A stretch of DNA of 16,298 bases, from contig SMWC01000089.1 of NCBI GenBank assembly GCA_004357505.1, positions 1 through 16,298 of the forward strand, written 5' to 3'. This document shows, in pieces, positions 6,909 through 14,846 of this stretch; the stretch's first letter is position 1, and every line of letters starts with the position of its first letter. This DNA is from Gammaproteobacteria bacterium. Its GTDB lineage: Bacteria; Pseudomonadota; Gammaproteobacteria; Steroidobacterales; Rariloculaceae. The notes beneath the pieces were generated by a model. The model made no database searches. It saw only the letters and a program-made list of their open reading frames with translations, and was not told where the DNA came from. The translations under genes were made by a program, and so were the position numbers.

Positions 6909-7907
6909 ATGACCGAAGCGCTCGCCTACACCCCCGAAGTAGCCGCGGCCACACGCGATATCTACGAGCGTGTCCGCGATGTCATTCCCGAGATCGAGTG
7001 GCCGGTGCATGCGCCCTATGTGGCGCTGATCAACGAGCTGAAAGTCGAGCGTAACGCCATTCTGTTGGCGCATAACTACCAGACCCCGGAGATCTATCAC
7101 GGTGTCGCAGATTACTCTGGGGACTCACTGGGTCTCGCCGCCAAAGCCACCGAAACCGATGCCGATGTGATCATTCTCTGCGGTGTGCACTTCATGGCGG
7201 AGACAGCGAAAATTCTCAATCCCGACAAGAAAGTGCTTATTCCTGATCCGCTAGCGGGTTGTTCGCTCGCGAGTTCGATAACCGGGGCGGATGTCAGGCT
7301 CCTGAAGGAACGCTATCCGGGCGTCCCGGTCGTGTCGTACGTGAATACGAGCGCGGACGTCAAAGCAGAGACAGATATTTGCTGCACCTCCGGGAATGCG
7401 GTTCAGGTCGTTGAATCGCTGGGGACGGATCGAGTGATTTTTCTTCCCGACAAATATCTAGGCCGTTACGTAGCGCAACAAACCGATGTCGAAGTTATCC
7501 TCTGGGAGGGTACGTGCGAAGTTCACGAGCGGTTCACAGCGGCGGAGCTGCGTGATTATCGCAAGGCGACTCCGGATATTAAGATCATTGCGCATCCAGA
7601 GTGTCCACCGGATGTCTTGGAGGAGGCCGATTTCGTCGGCTCGACATCCGGGATGATCAGTTACGTCGATAAGCAGCGTCCGGAGCGCGTTGTCATGATT
7701 ACCGAATGTTCGATGAGCGATAACGTCGCGGTTGAATTTCCCGACGTCGATTTCATTCGACCGTGCAACCTGTGTCCCCATATGAAGCGCATCACGCTGC
7801 CGAAAATCCTTCACTCGCTGCAGACGCTGGAATACGAAGTTCTCGTGGATCCCGTTATAGCGAACCGGGCGTATGGCGCGGTGAAGAGAATGTTAGAGAT
7901 ATCCTGA
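6909..7907 (+). CDS. nadA: Quinolinate synthase NadA
   Basis: This 332-residue cytosolic iron-sulfur enzyme condenses iminoaspartate with dihydroxyacetone phosphate to give quinolinate, the first ring intermediate of de novo NAD synthesis. Clear motifs are LLAHNYQTPEIYH (52-64), GVHFMAETAKIL (92-103), DPLAGCSLASSITGADVR (113-130) and a C-terminal CNLCPHMKRITLPKI. The [4Fe-4S] ligands are expected to be Cys118, Cys203 (EGTCEVHERF) and Cys289 (LCPHMK). ATG 6909 leaves 6 nt after GGAG (6899-6902); ATG 6906, immediately before it, leaves 3 nt, and GTG 6897 would overlap the ribosome site. nadB follows after 21 bp, so the two form an operon. Regulation is probably by the upstream NadQ-like protein at the palindrome before the gene. 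Confidence 0.97.
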   Translation: MTEALAYTPEVAAATRDIYERVRDVIPEIEWPVHAPYVALINELKVERNAILLAHNYQTPEIYHGVADYSGDSLGLAAKATETDADVIILCGVHFMAETAKILNPDKKVLIPDPLAGCSLASSITGADVRLLKERYPGVPVVSYVNTSADVKAETDICCTSGNAVQVVESLGTDRVIFLPDKYLGRYVAQQTDVEVILWEGTCEVHERFTAAELRDYRKATPDIKIIAHPECPPDVLEEADFVGSTSGMISYVDKQRPERVVMITECSMSDNVAVEFPDVDFIRPCNLCPHMKRITLPKILHSLQTLEYEVLVDPVIANRAYGAVKRMLEIS

Positions 7908-7928
7908 CGATCGAGTTTTCCGCAGCCG

Positions 7929-9512
7929 ATGCTCACTAATTCCGACAGCTCCGTAATCATTATCGGTGGCGGCATCGCCGGCCTCAGTACGGCACTGCGT
8001 TTGGCGGATGAGGGACATAGTGTCATTGTCCTAAGTAAAAACCGGCTCGCTGACACGGCAAGCTTCCAAGCGCAGGGCGGCATTGCTGCGGTCATCAATC
8101 CCGAGGATTCGCTGAGCTCGCATCACGCGGACACCGTCATCGCCGGCGCCGGTTTGTGCCACTCGGATACGGTTGCTCAGGTCGTGCGGGAAGGACCCGA
8201 GTGTATTCGCTGGTTGGAAGATCACGGCGTTCGGTTCACGCGTACCAATGGCGGCACCGATCTCCACCTGACGCGGGAAGGCGGTCACAGCAAGCGCAGA
8301 GTCGTACACGCGGATGATGCGACTGGCGTCGCCGTCATGAGCGTCCTCATCGACAGAGTCAGACAGCACGCGGCGATTCGATTGCTGGAAAACCGCTTTG
8401 TCGTCAATCTTGTAACGACCAGGGAGCTGGGCCTGGCCGGTCCGAATCGATGCGCTGGCATTCGGGTGCTGGACGACGCGGCGGGTGTCGTGGATACCCT
8501 TTGGGCGAGCGCGGTCGTGCTTGCGACAGGCGGCGCGTCGGGCGTTTATCAGCATGCGACTAACGCGTCAACGGGCGACGGAATTGCGATGGCGTGGCGC
8601 GCCGGCTGCACGGTCGCGAATATGGAGTTCGTGCAGTTTCATCCCACTTGTCTGCACCATCCCCAAGCTCGCTCGGTATTGATCAGCGAAGCGGTCAGAG
8701 GCGAGGGCGGCAGGCTACTGCTGCCGGACGGTAGCCGTTTCATGCCTAGCTACGATGCCAGGGCCGAGCTGGCGCCGCGGGACATCGTCTCGCGTGCGAT
8801 CGCGAATGAGCTGGCTGAGAAGAATATCGATCATGTCTATCTCGACATCAGTCATAAGCCCGCTGCTCTGATAATCGAGAGGTTCCCCAATATCCTCAAG
8901 GTTTGTGCAGAACATGGCTTAGACATGACCAAGGAGCCGATCCCCGTCGTGCCCGCAGCTCACTACACTTGTGGCGGCATCATGACCGACCAACATGGGC
9001 AGACCGCCATCCAGCAGCTCTACGCGTTGGGCGAATGTAGCTTCACAGGCCTGCATGGCGCCAATCGGCTGGCGAGTAACTCTCTGCTGGAGGCACTCGC
9101 ATTTGCAAAAACCGTCAGTGGTCGGATTGCACGGCAGGCCGGTTACCCTCAGCCGCCGCTGCCGCGGCAGCTCGATAGTCTTGAGTGTGGGAAGCCAGCA
9201 TTGCGACAATCGGTCGACACTAAGGCGAGGCGTTTACGAGCGCTGATGTGGCAGAAAGTTGGCATCGTCAGGTCACGGCAGAGCCTGACGCAAGCTGAGC
9301 GAGGCCTGCAGGAGCTTAAGCTGCAGCTCGAGAGGGAATGGGACGCCGGTAGACTCTGGCCCGACGTTCTCGAGCTTCGCAATCTCCTTACCGTGGCCCA
9401 GCTAATTACGAGGAGCGCGCTGCAGCGGCAGGAAAGTCGCGGTCTGCATTTCAATAGTGATTATCCGAGTGCGCAAGCCAATCCTCGGGATACGGCGCTA
9501 CGGCCGGGATAG
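7929..9512 (+). CDS. nadB: L-aspartate oxidase NadB
   Basis: This 527-residue FAD enzyme oxidises L-aspartate to iminoaspartate, the substrate of NadA. It belongs to the succinate dehydrogenase/fumarate reductase flavoprotein family. The dinucleotide-binding motif IIIGGGIAGLSTALRLA is at 10-26, and GGIAAV comes at about 50. Substrate-site segments are LTREGGHSKRRVVHADDATG, RGEGGRLLLPDG, ELAPRDIVSRAI, HYTCGGIMTD and GLHGANRLASNSLLEALAFAK. The C-terminal helical domain (from about 425) ends in an SRGLHFNSDYP motif typical of NadB. Length is normal. It follows nadA by 21 bp. The usual third gene, nadC, is not next: a dienelactone hydrolase gene follows after 96 bp. Confidence 0.97.
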   Translation: MLTNSDSSVIIIGGGIAGLSTALRLADEGHSVIVLSKNRLADTASFQAQGGIAAVINPEDSLSSHHADTVIAGAGLCHSDTVAQVVREGPECIRWLEDHGVRFTRTNGGTDLHLTREGGHSKRRVVHADDATGVAVMSVLIDRVRQHAAIRLLENRFVVNLVTTRELGLAGPNRCAGIRVLDDAAGVVDTLWASAVVLATGGASGVYQHATNASTGDGIAMAWRAGCTVANMEFVQFHPTCLHHPQARSVLISEAVRGEGGRLLLPDGSRFMPSYDARAELAPRDIVSRAIANELAEKNIDHVYLDISHKPAALIIERFPNILKVCAEHGLDMTKEPIPVVPAAHYTCGGIMTDQHGQTAIQQLYALGECSFTGLHGANRLASNSLLEALAFAKTVSGRIARQAGYPQPPLPRQLDSLECGKPALRQSVDTKARRLRALMWQKVGIVRSRQSLTQAERGLQELKLQLEREWDAGRLWPDVLELRNLLTVAQLITRSALQRQESRGLHFNSDYPSAQANPRDTALRPG

Positions 9513-9608
9513 CTGGAGTGCGTCTTGACAGCAGGCGGACGATCCTGCAACTCTTGCATAGCGTGGAGTTCGATATCGCGCGAAGAAGAACGATAAGGAG
9601 TAACAGCC

Positions 9609-10496
9609 ATGACACGAATGAAAGCGAGCGACTTCGACCCTAGGGTCTTGAAGCTATTCGACGGCTATGTCCACGGCGTCATCAGCCGGCGGGGTTTCCT
9701 GGATCGGGCGGCCGCCTATACCGTGGGTGGCGTAACGGCTGCGGCGCTGTTGGAGAGTCTGAGCCCGGACTTCGCCAGAGGTCAGCGCGTGACAGAGGAT
9801 GACTCACGTCTCTCCACGACTTATCTCGAGTATCCATCGCCACAGGGCTACGGCACGATCCGCGCCTATATGGCCAAACCGGCGAACATGGATGGTCCGC
9901 TGCCCGGCGTCGTGGTCATACACGAGAACCGTGGTCTGAATCCGCACATCGAGGACATTGCCAGACGTTTGGGTCTTGCGGGTTACCTCGCGTTCGCGCC
10001 CGATGCGCTGACGCCTTTGGGCGGTTATCCGGGTAATGAGGACAGTGCGCGGCAACTGTTCGGCGGGCTTGATCGCGACAAGACGGCTGAAGATTTCGTC
10101 GCTGCGGTGGCATACCTCCAGGCCCATTCGGACTGCAACGGCAATGTCGGCTGCACGGGTTTTTGCTTTGGCGGCGGAATTTCCAACATGCTCGCCGTAC
10201 GCGTGCCGAGCCTACTAGCTGCGGTGCCGTTCTATGGCGGTCAACCTGGCGCCGAGGATGTCCCTAATATCGAAGCCGCACTCCAGTTGCATCATGGCGG
10301 CTTGGACGAGCGGATCAACGCCGGTTGGCCGGCCTACGAACAGGCACTGAAGGCTGCGGGCGTACGCTATGAGGCCCACTTCTACGAGGGTGCGAATCAC
10401 GGCTTTAACAATGACACCACCCCGCGCTTTGATGAGGCTGCAGCGGCGCTCGCTTGGGAGAGAACGTTAGCATTCTTCGCCGAGCATCTCGGTTAG
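9609..10496 (+). CDS. Tat-exported dienelactone hydrolase family protein (YghX-like)
   Basis: This 295-residue alpha/beta-hydrolase belongs to the dienelactone hydrolase family. The expected catalytic triad is Cys186 in GCTGFCFGGG, Asp233 in HHGGLDERI and His264 in GANHGFNND. HENRGLNPHIEDIARRL near 105-121 is the typical oxyanion-side segment. An N-terminal twin-arginine motif SRRGFL (26-31) followed by a hydrophobic stretch ending near ARG (56-58) indicates export of the folded enzyme by the Tat system. The Tat motif lies about 25 residues in, as is usual for this subgroup. AAGGAG at 9595-9600 is 8 nt before the ATG, so this start is well supported. The natural substrate is unknown; lactone or ester cleavage is the family activity. 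The gene is convergent with the CitE-like gene, 16 bp away. Confidence 0.9.
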   Translation: MTRMKASDFDPRVLKLFDGYVHGVISRRGFLDRAAAYTVGGVTAAALLESLSPDFARGQRVTEDDSRLSTTYLEYPSPQGYGTIRAYMAKPANMDGPLPGVVVIHENRGLNPHIEDIARRLGLAGYLAFAPDALTPLGGYPGNEDSARQLFGGLDRDKTAEDFVAAVAYLQAHSDCNGNVGCTGFCFGGGISNMLAVRVPSLLAAVPFYGGQPGAEDVPNIEAALQLHHGGLDERINAGWPAYEQALKAAGVRYEAHFYEGANHGFNNDTTPRFDEAAAALAWERTLAFFAEHLG

Positions 10497-10512
10497 AAGG
10501 CGGTGGCCGTTC

Positions 10513-11379
10513 CTACACGTCAGCGTCGGCAAGTTCCAATACGGCTCTAGCCCGATTTACTACAGGGACGTCGATGACTTTGCCGTCCAGCGACGTCGAG
10601 CCACGTCCTGCGGTTTCCGCTGCTTCGAAGGCCGCGACGACTCTTCGCGCGTGCTCGATCTCCGCCTTAGATGGAGAAAATGTCTCGTTGATCGCATCGA
10701 TCTGTGCCGGGTGAATCGCGAACTTACCCTTGAACCCAACCTGCTTGGCTGCGGCGCTGTTCACCCTAAGCCCAGCCTCGTCCTTGAAACGGAAATAGGG
10801 TGTGTCGAGGGCTGTCATGTGTGCCGCTCTGGCGGCGACACACAATACGTTTCTTGCGTAGGCCACTTCGGTATCGTCTTCGAGTCTTTCGATGCTCATG
10901 TCATGCGTGAAATCCTCGGCGCCGAATGCGACACCGATAATCCGGGGGCTGGACGTGCAGATCTCATAGCACTTAACGATCGCTCTCGCGCTCTCAAGCC
11001 ACGGTATCAACTGCAGAGTTCCAACGGCTAGGCCCGCTGCTTGTTCCGACTCCGCTAGCAAATCGGAAACCGTCTCGATATCCTGTGGACCGTTGATTTT
11101 GCCGATGGATATTCCGAGAATGTCGGGTCCGATGACTGCTGCGAGATCGAGTTCCAGCCATCCCGAGTCCAACGAATTGACCCGCGGTATGATCGGTACA
11201 CCCGTCTGGGCGAGCTTTGGCAGAAAAGATCGGATCGTCTTACGCGCGTTGTCTTTCTCCGCGTTATTCACGGAGTCTTCCATGTCGGGGACGAATACGT
11301 CGGGCTGTAAGCCCGCCGCCTTCGCGAGCATGTTCTCTTTGTTGCCGGGAATAAAAAGCAGGCTTCTTAACGCGGTCAC
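10513..11379 (-). CDS. CitE-like HpcH/HpaI family acyl-CoA lyase
   Basis: This 288-residue Mg2+-dependent TIM-barrel enzyme belongs to the CitE/malyl-CoA lyase branch of the HpcH/HpaI aldolase family. These enzymes reversibly cleave 3-hydroxyacyl-CoA thioesters such as citramalyl-CoA, malyl-CoA or beta-methylmalyl-CoA. Motifs are LRSLLFIPGNKENM (4-17), VPDMEDSV (30-37), IPRVNS (64-69, Arg66), IPWLESARAI (125-134, metal ligand Glu129) and GAEDFTHDM (153-161, metal ligand Asp156). The C-terminal IHPAQIDAINETFSPS is typical. The start is a GTG at 11379, with GGAAGA 5 nt before it. The frame is open further upstream to 11613, but that part overlaps the end of the synthetase gene and shows no homology. 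It is the last gene of the four-gene operon, 40 bp after the synthetase stop. Confidence 0.88.
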   Translation of the reverse strand: MTALRSLLFIPGNKENMLAKAAGLQPDVFVPDMEDSVNNAEKDNARKTIRSFLPKLAQTGVPIIPRVNSLDSGWLELDLAAVIGPDILGISIGKINGPQDIETVSDLLAESEQAAGLAVGTLQLIPWLESARAIVKCYEICTSSPRIIGVAFGAEDFTHDMSIERLEDDTEVAYARNVLCVAARAAHMTALDTPYFRFKDEAGLRVNSAAAKQVGFKGKFAIHPAQIDAINETFSPSKAEIEHARRVVAAFEAAETAGRGSTSLDGKVIDVPVVNRARAVLELADADV

Positions 11380-11419
11380 GATGGTCTTCCGTTGGAGCGC
11401 TCCAGTCGCATATCCGAGC

Positions 11420-13552
11420 CTACAGCAGTCCGGCGCTGCGTGCCCATTGATATTTGGCGCCCAGGATGGCGACCGGTAGCTCCGTCGTGTAGGGGCAAGC
11501 CACGATGCCTCGCTCGTAAAGGTATTCGGCGGCTTGTTCCACTTGCACGTCACCGACGAGCGAGGCGACGATCGGTTTATCGATGCCTTTATCGCGCGCT
11601 TCCTGCACGACACGGGCGCAGAGTTCTGCGAATACCATCGGCGGCGTAATGATCGTGTGCCAGTAACCGAGTATCAACGAATGGATCCGATCGTCTTCAA
11701 GTCCCAGGCGAATCGTTTTCTCGTAGGTCGTCGGCGGTTCACCGCCGGTGATATCGACAGGGTTGCCCGACGCTCCGAATGGCGGGATGAACTCTTTGAA
11801 CGCTTCATCGAGATCGGTAGGAAACGACATCAACGACAAGCCGTTGTCTACGAGCGCGTCGGCCAGCAGTACTCCCGAGCCGCCGGCACCGGTGATGATG
11901 ACGATCTCTTCGCCTTTTGGGGTCGGCAACACTGGTAGCCCGCGGGCGAATTGCAGGAGATCGTTGAGGCTGTACGCACGAATCACGCCGCTGGCGCGGA
12001 GAATATCGTCATAGATTTTGTCATTCCCCGCTAGCGCACCTGTATGCGACGCTGCCGCTCGCGCACCGAGTTGAGTGCGGCCGGCCTTGAGCATCACGAT
12101 AGGTTTTTTCTTCGACACTCGTTTCGCGACTTCGGCGAAGCTGCGGCCGTCCTTGAGATCCTCGGCGTGCATCGCCACGACGTCCGTATTCTCGTCCTGT
12201 TCGAAGAAGGTCAACAGATCGTCTTCATCCAGATCCGATTTGTTACCCAGGCCGATGATGGCGGAGACACCCATCTTGGTCGAGCGGCTAAAGCCGATGA
12301 TCGACATGCCTACGCCACCGCTCTGAGAGGATAGCGCGACCTTGCCTTTGACGTCGTAAGGCGTGCAGAACGTCGCACAAAGGTTCGACGGCGTGTAATA
12401 GTAGCCGTAGATATTCGGGCCCATGATGCGGACGCCGTGCTTGCGCGCTACCGCGACTAACTCATCCTGCAACTCGTGCTCGCCGACTTCGGCGAATCCT
12501 GAGGGAATCATGATGGCGCCTGAGATACCCTTTTCGCCGACTTCCTTCATCGCCGCAACACAGAATTTTGCGGGGACGGCAAACACGGCGACATCGATGT
12601 CACCCGGAGTGTCGTTGACGCTCTTATAGGCCTTTAACCCTAAGATCTCGTCGGCCTTCGGGTTGATCGGGTAGAGCTCACCCTGGTAGCCACCGTTGAT
12701 GAGGTTCTTCATGACGGAGTTGCCGATCTTGCCTTCGGTATCCGATGCGCCGATCACGGCGATTGCCTTGGGGTTCATAATACGTTTCATAGCCGCAAGG
12801 ATCTCGCTCTGAGTCGGGCGATAGATCTCCTTCGGTGGCGAGAAATCGACGCTGATCAGGACGTCGACAGCCGTCGCGCCAGCCGGATTTGCGAGTATTG
12901 GATTGAGGTCGATCTCTTGGATCTGCGGAAAATCGTCGATGAGTTCGGAGACATTGACGATGATGCGCGTGAGCGCGCCACGATCCACCGGTTTTGCACC
13001 ACGCACTCCTGTGAGGATTTGTGCCGCTTGAATGCCGTCCAGCATAGAGAGGGCGTCTTCCTCGCTGGCGGGCGCCAGACGAAACGTTACGTCCTTGATT
13101 ACCTCGACGAGAATGCCGCCCAGACCGAACGCCACGAGCTTACCGAAGCTGGGGTCGCTGACGGCGCCGACGATGACTTCGCGATCGTGGCTGTCCAACA
13201 TTTGTTGAATTTGTATACCGACGATCTTACTGTCGGGCGCATAGACATGGACGTTCTCGATAATGGAGTCGTAGCCGGCAGCGACCTTCGCGGCATCGGA
13301 CACTCCGATCAGCACGCCACCTGCCTCGGTCTTGTGCTGGATGTCGGCAGAGACAATCTTCATGACCACCGGATAGCCAATGCCGTCTGCGATTTCCACG
13401 GCCTCGGACGGCGAGTTCGCCAGCCCCTCTTCGGGCAGAGGGATGCCGTAGGCATCGCACACCGTCTTGCACTCGGGTGCGGTGAGCGCTGTTCGACCAT
13501 CGGCCTTCACACGGTCCAGCACCACGCGGACGTCATCTCGACGGTGAGTCAT
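11420..13552 (-). CDS. ADP-forming acyl-CoA synthetase (ACD/SucCD-like), ATP-grasp domain first
   Basis: This 710-residue fused two-subunit enzyme belongs to the NDP-forming acyl-CoA synthetase superfamily. It couples acid, CoA and ATP to acyl-CoA, ADP and phosphate through a phosphohistidine. The ATP-grasp (beta) domain is N-terminal at about 1-235 (PVVMKIVSADIQHKTEAGGV at 61-80, LVAFGLGGILVEV, IDLNPI). The CoA-binding domain is about 255-385 (NPKAIAVIGASDTEGKIGNS, YPINPK, RIMGPN). The succinyl-CoA-ligase-like domains follow (SSQSGGVGMS near 408-417). The catalytic His is probably His503 in ASHTGALAG. ATG 13552 has a strong AAGGAG (complement of 13560-13565) 7 nt upstream; an in-frame start at 13633 would overlap the CoA-transferase gene. 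The acid it activates is unknown; neighbours point to a short hydroxy- or dicarboxylic acid. Confidence 0.92.
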   Translation of the reverse strand: MTHRRDDVRVVLDRVKADGRTALTAPECKTVCDAYGIPLPEEGLANSPSEAVEIADGIGYPVVMKIVSADIQHKTEAGGVLIGVSDAAKVAAGYDSIIENVHVYAPDSKIVGIQIQQMLDSHDREVIVGAVSDPSFGKLVAFGLGGILVEVIKDVTFRLAPASEEDALSMLDGIQAAQILTGVRGAKPVDRGALTRIIVNVSELIDDFPQIQEIDLNPILANPAGATAVDVLISVDFSPPKEIYRPTQSEILAAMKRIMNPKAIAVIGASDTEGKIGNSVMKNLINGGYQGELYPINPKADEILGLKAYKSVNDTPGDIDVAVFAVPAKFCVAAMKEVGEKGISGAIMIPSGFAEVGEHELQDELVAVARKHGVRIMGPNIYGYYYTPSNLCATFCTPYDVKGKVALSSQSGGVGMSIIGFSRSTKMGVSAIIGLGNKSDLDEDDLLTFFEQDENTDVVAMHAEDLKDGRSFAEVAKRVSKKKPIVMLKAGRTQLGARAAASHTGALAGNDKIYDDILRASGVIRAYSLNDLLQFARGLPVLPTPKGEEIVIITGAGGSGVLLADALVDNGLSLMSFPTDLDEAFKEFIPPFGASGNPVDITGGEPPTTYEKTIRLGLEDDRIHSLILGYWHTIITPPMVFAELCARVVQEARDKGIDKPIVASLVGDVQVEQAAEYLYERGIVACPYTTELPVAILGAKYQWARSAGLL

Positions 13553-13589
13553 GTTCGATCTCCTTATCGTTTTGCTTTTTCTGGAGCCG

Positions 13590-14828
13590 CTAGCGCGTAA
13601 ATGCGCCGGCTTGCCTGAGAGCGGCAACCTCATCGTTCGCGTAGCCGAGGACTTCGCTCAGGACTTCATCGGTGTGCTCGCCGAGTAGCGGCGAGCGCTT
13701 GATGTCGACAGGTGAGTCGGACAGCTTGATCGGGCAGCCCAGGTTAAACCATTTGCCACGCTCGGGATGATCGAGTTCGACGTACATCTCGCGAAGCTTA
13801 ACGTGCTCGTCGTTAGCGAGGTCCTTCGTGCTCAAAATGGGCCCGCAAGGTACGTTGATTTCGTTGAGTATGGTCATCAATTCCCATTTCGTGTAGTCGC
13901 TCGCGAAGTCGGTCAGCAGCTGCCACATCTCGTTCTGGTGCTGGCGCCTGGCGGTGATGTGGTTGAAACGCTCGTCATTCAGCAACGCCTCGCCACCGAT
14001 TCTCTCGGCAATTGCGTTCCAGACCTGTTCCTGAATAACGACGTATAGATAGTCATTCGGCCCACCTGGTTTGCATTGCACAGCGTTGCCGAGCTGGCCA
14101 CCGCCGGAGTCGTTACCCGCGCGTGGCGTAAAGTCTTCGAACTCTTGGTCGGCGTACTCGGTCAGTGGGCCGTGTTCAAGGCGCTGATGATCGCGCCACT
14201 TGACCCGGCAAAGATTCATGACACAGTCCATCATCGCGCACTCGACGTACTGGCCGCGGCCGGTCCGCTGGCGCTGCAGCAGCGCCGCCAGTATGCCGGC
14301 CATCAGATGGACTCCGGTGCCGGAGTCGCCGATCTGTGCGCCCGTGACGAGCGGCGGCCCATCACGGAGACCCGTGGTGCTCAGCGAGCCGCCCATGGCC
14401 TGCGCGACGTTCTCGTAGGCTTTGAACGCGGCGTAAGGCCCCTCGGTACCGAAACCCTTAACCGAGGCCATGACGATGCGTGGATTGATCTCGTGCACCT
14501 TGTTCCAAGCGAAGCCCAACCGATCCAGCACCCCCGGACCGAAGTTTTCCATGACGACGTCGCAGATCTTGATCAATTTCGTGAAAACTTCTTTCCCCTG
14601 CGGATTTTTTAAATTCAGCGTGATCGAGCGCTTATTGCAGTTCAACATCGTGAAGTACAGGCTGTCGGCATCGGGAATATCGCGCAACTGCTTGCGCGTG
14701 GCGTCACCGGCCGGCGACTCGACTTTGATGACATCCGCGCCCAGGAACCCCAAGAGTTGACTACAGGTTGGTCCGGCCTGTACATGCGTCATGTCCAGGA
14801 TCCGGATTCCAGAGAGTGCTTTATCCAT
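13590..14828 (-). CDS. Class III CoA-transferase (CaiB/BaiF), formyl-CoA:oxalate CoA-transferase-like
   Basis: This 412-residue protein is strongly similar to formyl-CoA:oxalate CoA-transferase (Frc), which moves CoA from formyl-CoA to oxalate. It shares MTHVQAGP with Gln17, SLYFTMLNCNKRSI (56-69), MENFGPGVLDRLGF (93-106) and the active-site Asp168 in GAQIGDSGTGVHLM (164-177). It also has LCRVKWRDHQRLE (206-218), a glycine loop SGGGQLG (241-247), VPCGPI and PLLGEHTDEVL. Class III transferases form an aspartyl-CoA mixed anhydride in an interlocked dimer. The Trp48 position of Oxalobacter Frc, near the bound substrate, is Gln47 here, so the acceptor may differ from oxalate. The gene follows the ThDP enzyme gene by 18 bp and precedes the synthetase by 37 bp in one operon. 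Confidence 0.9.
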   Translation of the reverse strand: MDKALSGIRILDMTHVQAGPTCSQLLGFLGADVIKVESPAGDATRKQLRDIPDADSLYFTMLNCNKRSITLNLKNPQGKEVFTKLIKICDVVMENFGPGVLDRLGFAWNKVHEINPRIVMASVKGFGTEGPYAAFKAYENVAQAMGGSLSTTGLRDGPPLVTGAQIGDSGTGVHLMAGILAALLQRQRTGRGQYVECAMMDCVMNLCRVKWRDHQRLEHGPLTEYADQEFEDFTPRAGNDSGGGQLGNAVQCKPGGPNDYLYVVIQEQVWNAIAERIGGEALLNDERFNHITARRQHQNEMWQLLTDFASDYTKWELMTILNEINVPCGPILSTKDLANDEHVKLREMYVELDHPERGKWFNLGCPIKLSDSPVDIKRSPLLGEHTDEVLSEVLGYANDEVAALRQAGAFTR

Positions 14829-14846
14829 GAGTCTCGTTTTCTCCGT

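Noticed and set aside
9525..9560. Perfect TTGACA (9525-9530) as part of a sigma-70 promoter for the hydrolase gene
   Set aside because: No good -10 hexamer lies 16-18 bp downstream; TGCATA at 9555 is too far, so it is not listed as a promoter.
11380..11613. N-terminal extension of the CitE-like protein
   Set aside because: It overlaps the 3' end of the synthetase gene, is rich in Arg, Ser and Pro, and shows no family similarity; the GTG at 11379 fits the family start.
12917..13600. Long open frame on the plus strand opposite the synthetase gene
   Set aside because: It is antisense to a clearly conserved ATP-grasp coding region, has no recognisable motif and no ribosome site; other long antisense frames in the window were dropped for the same reason.
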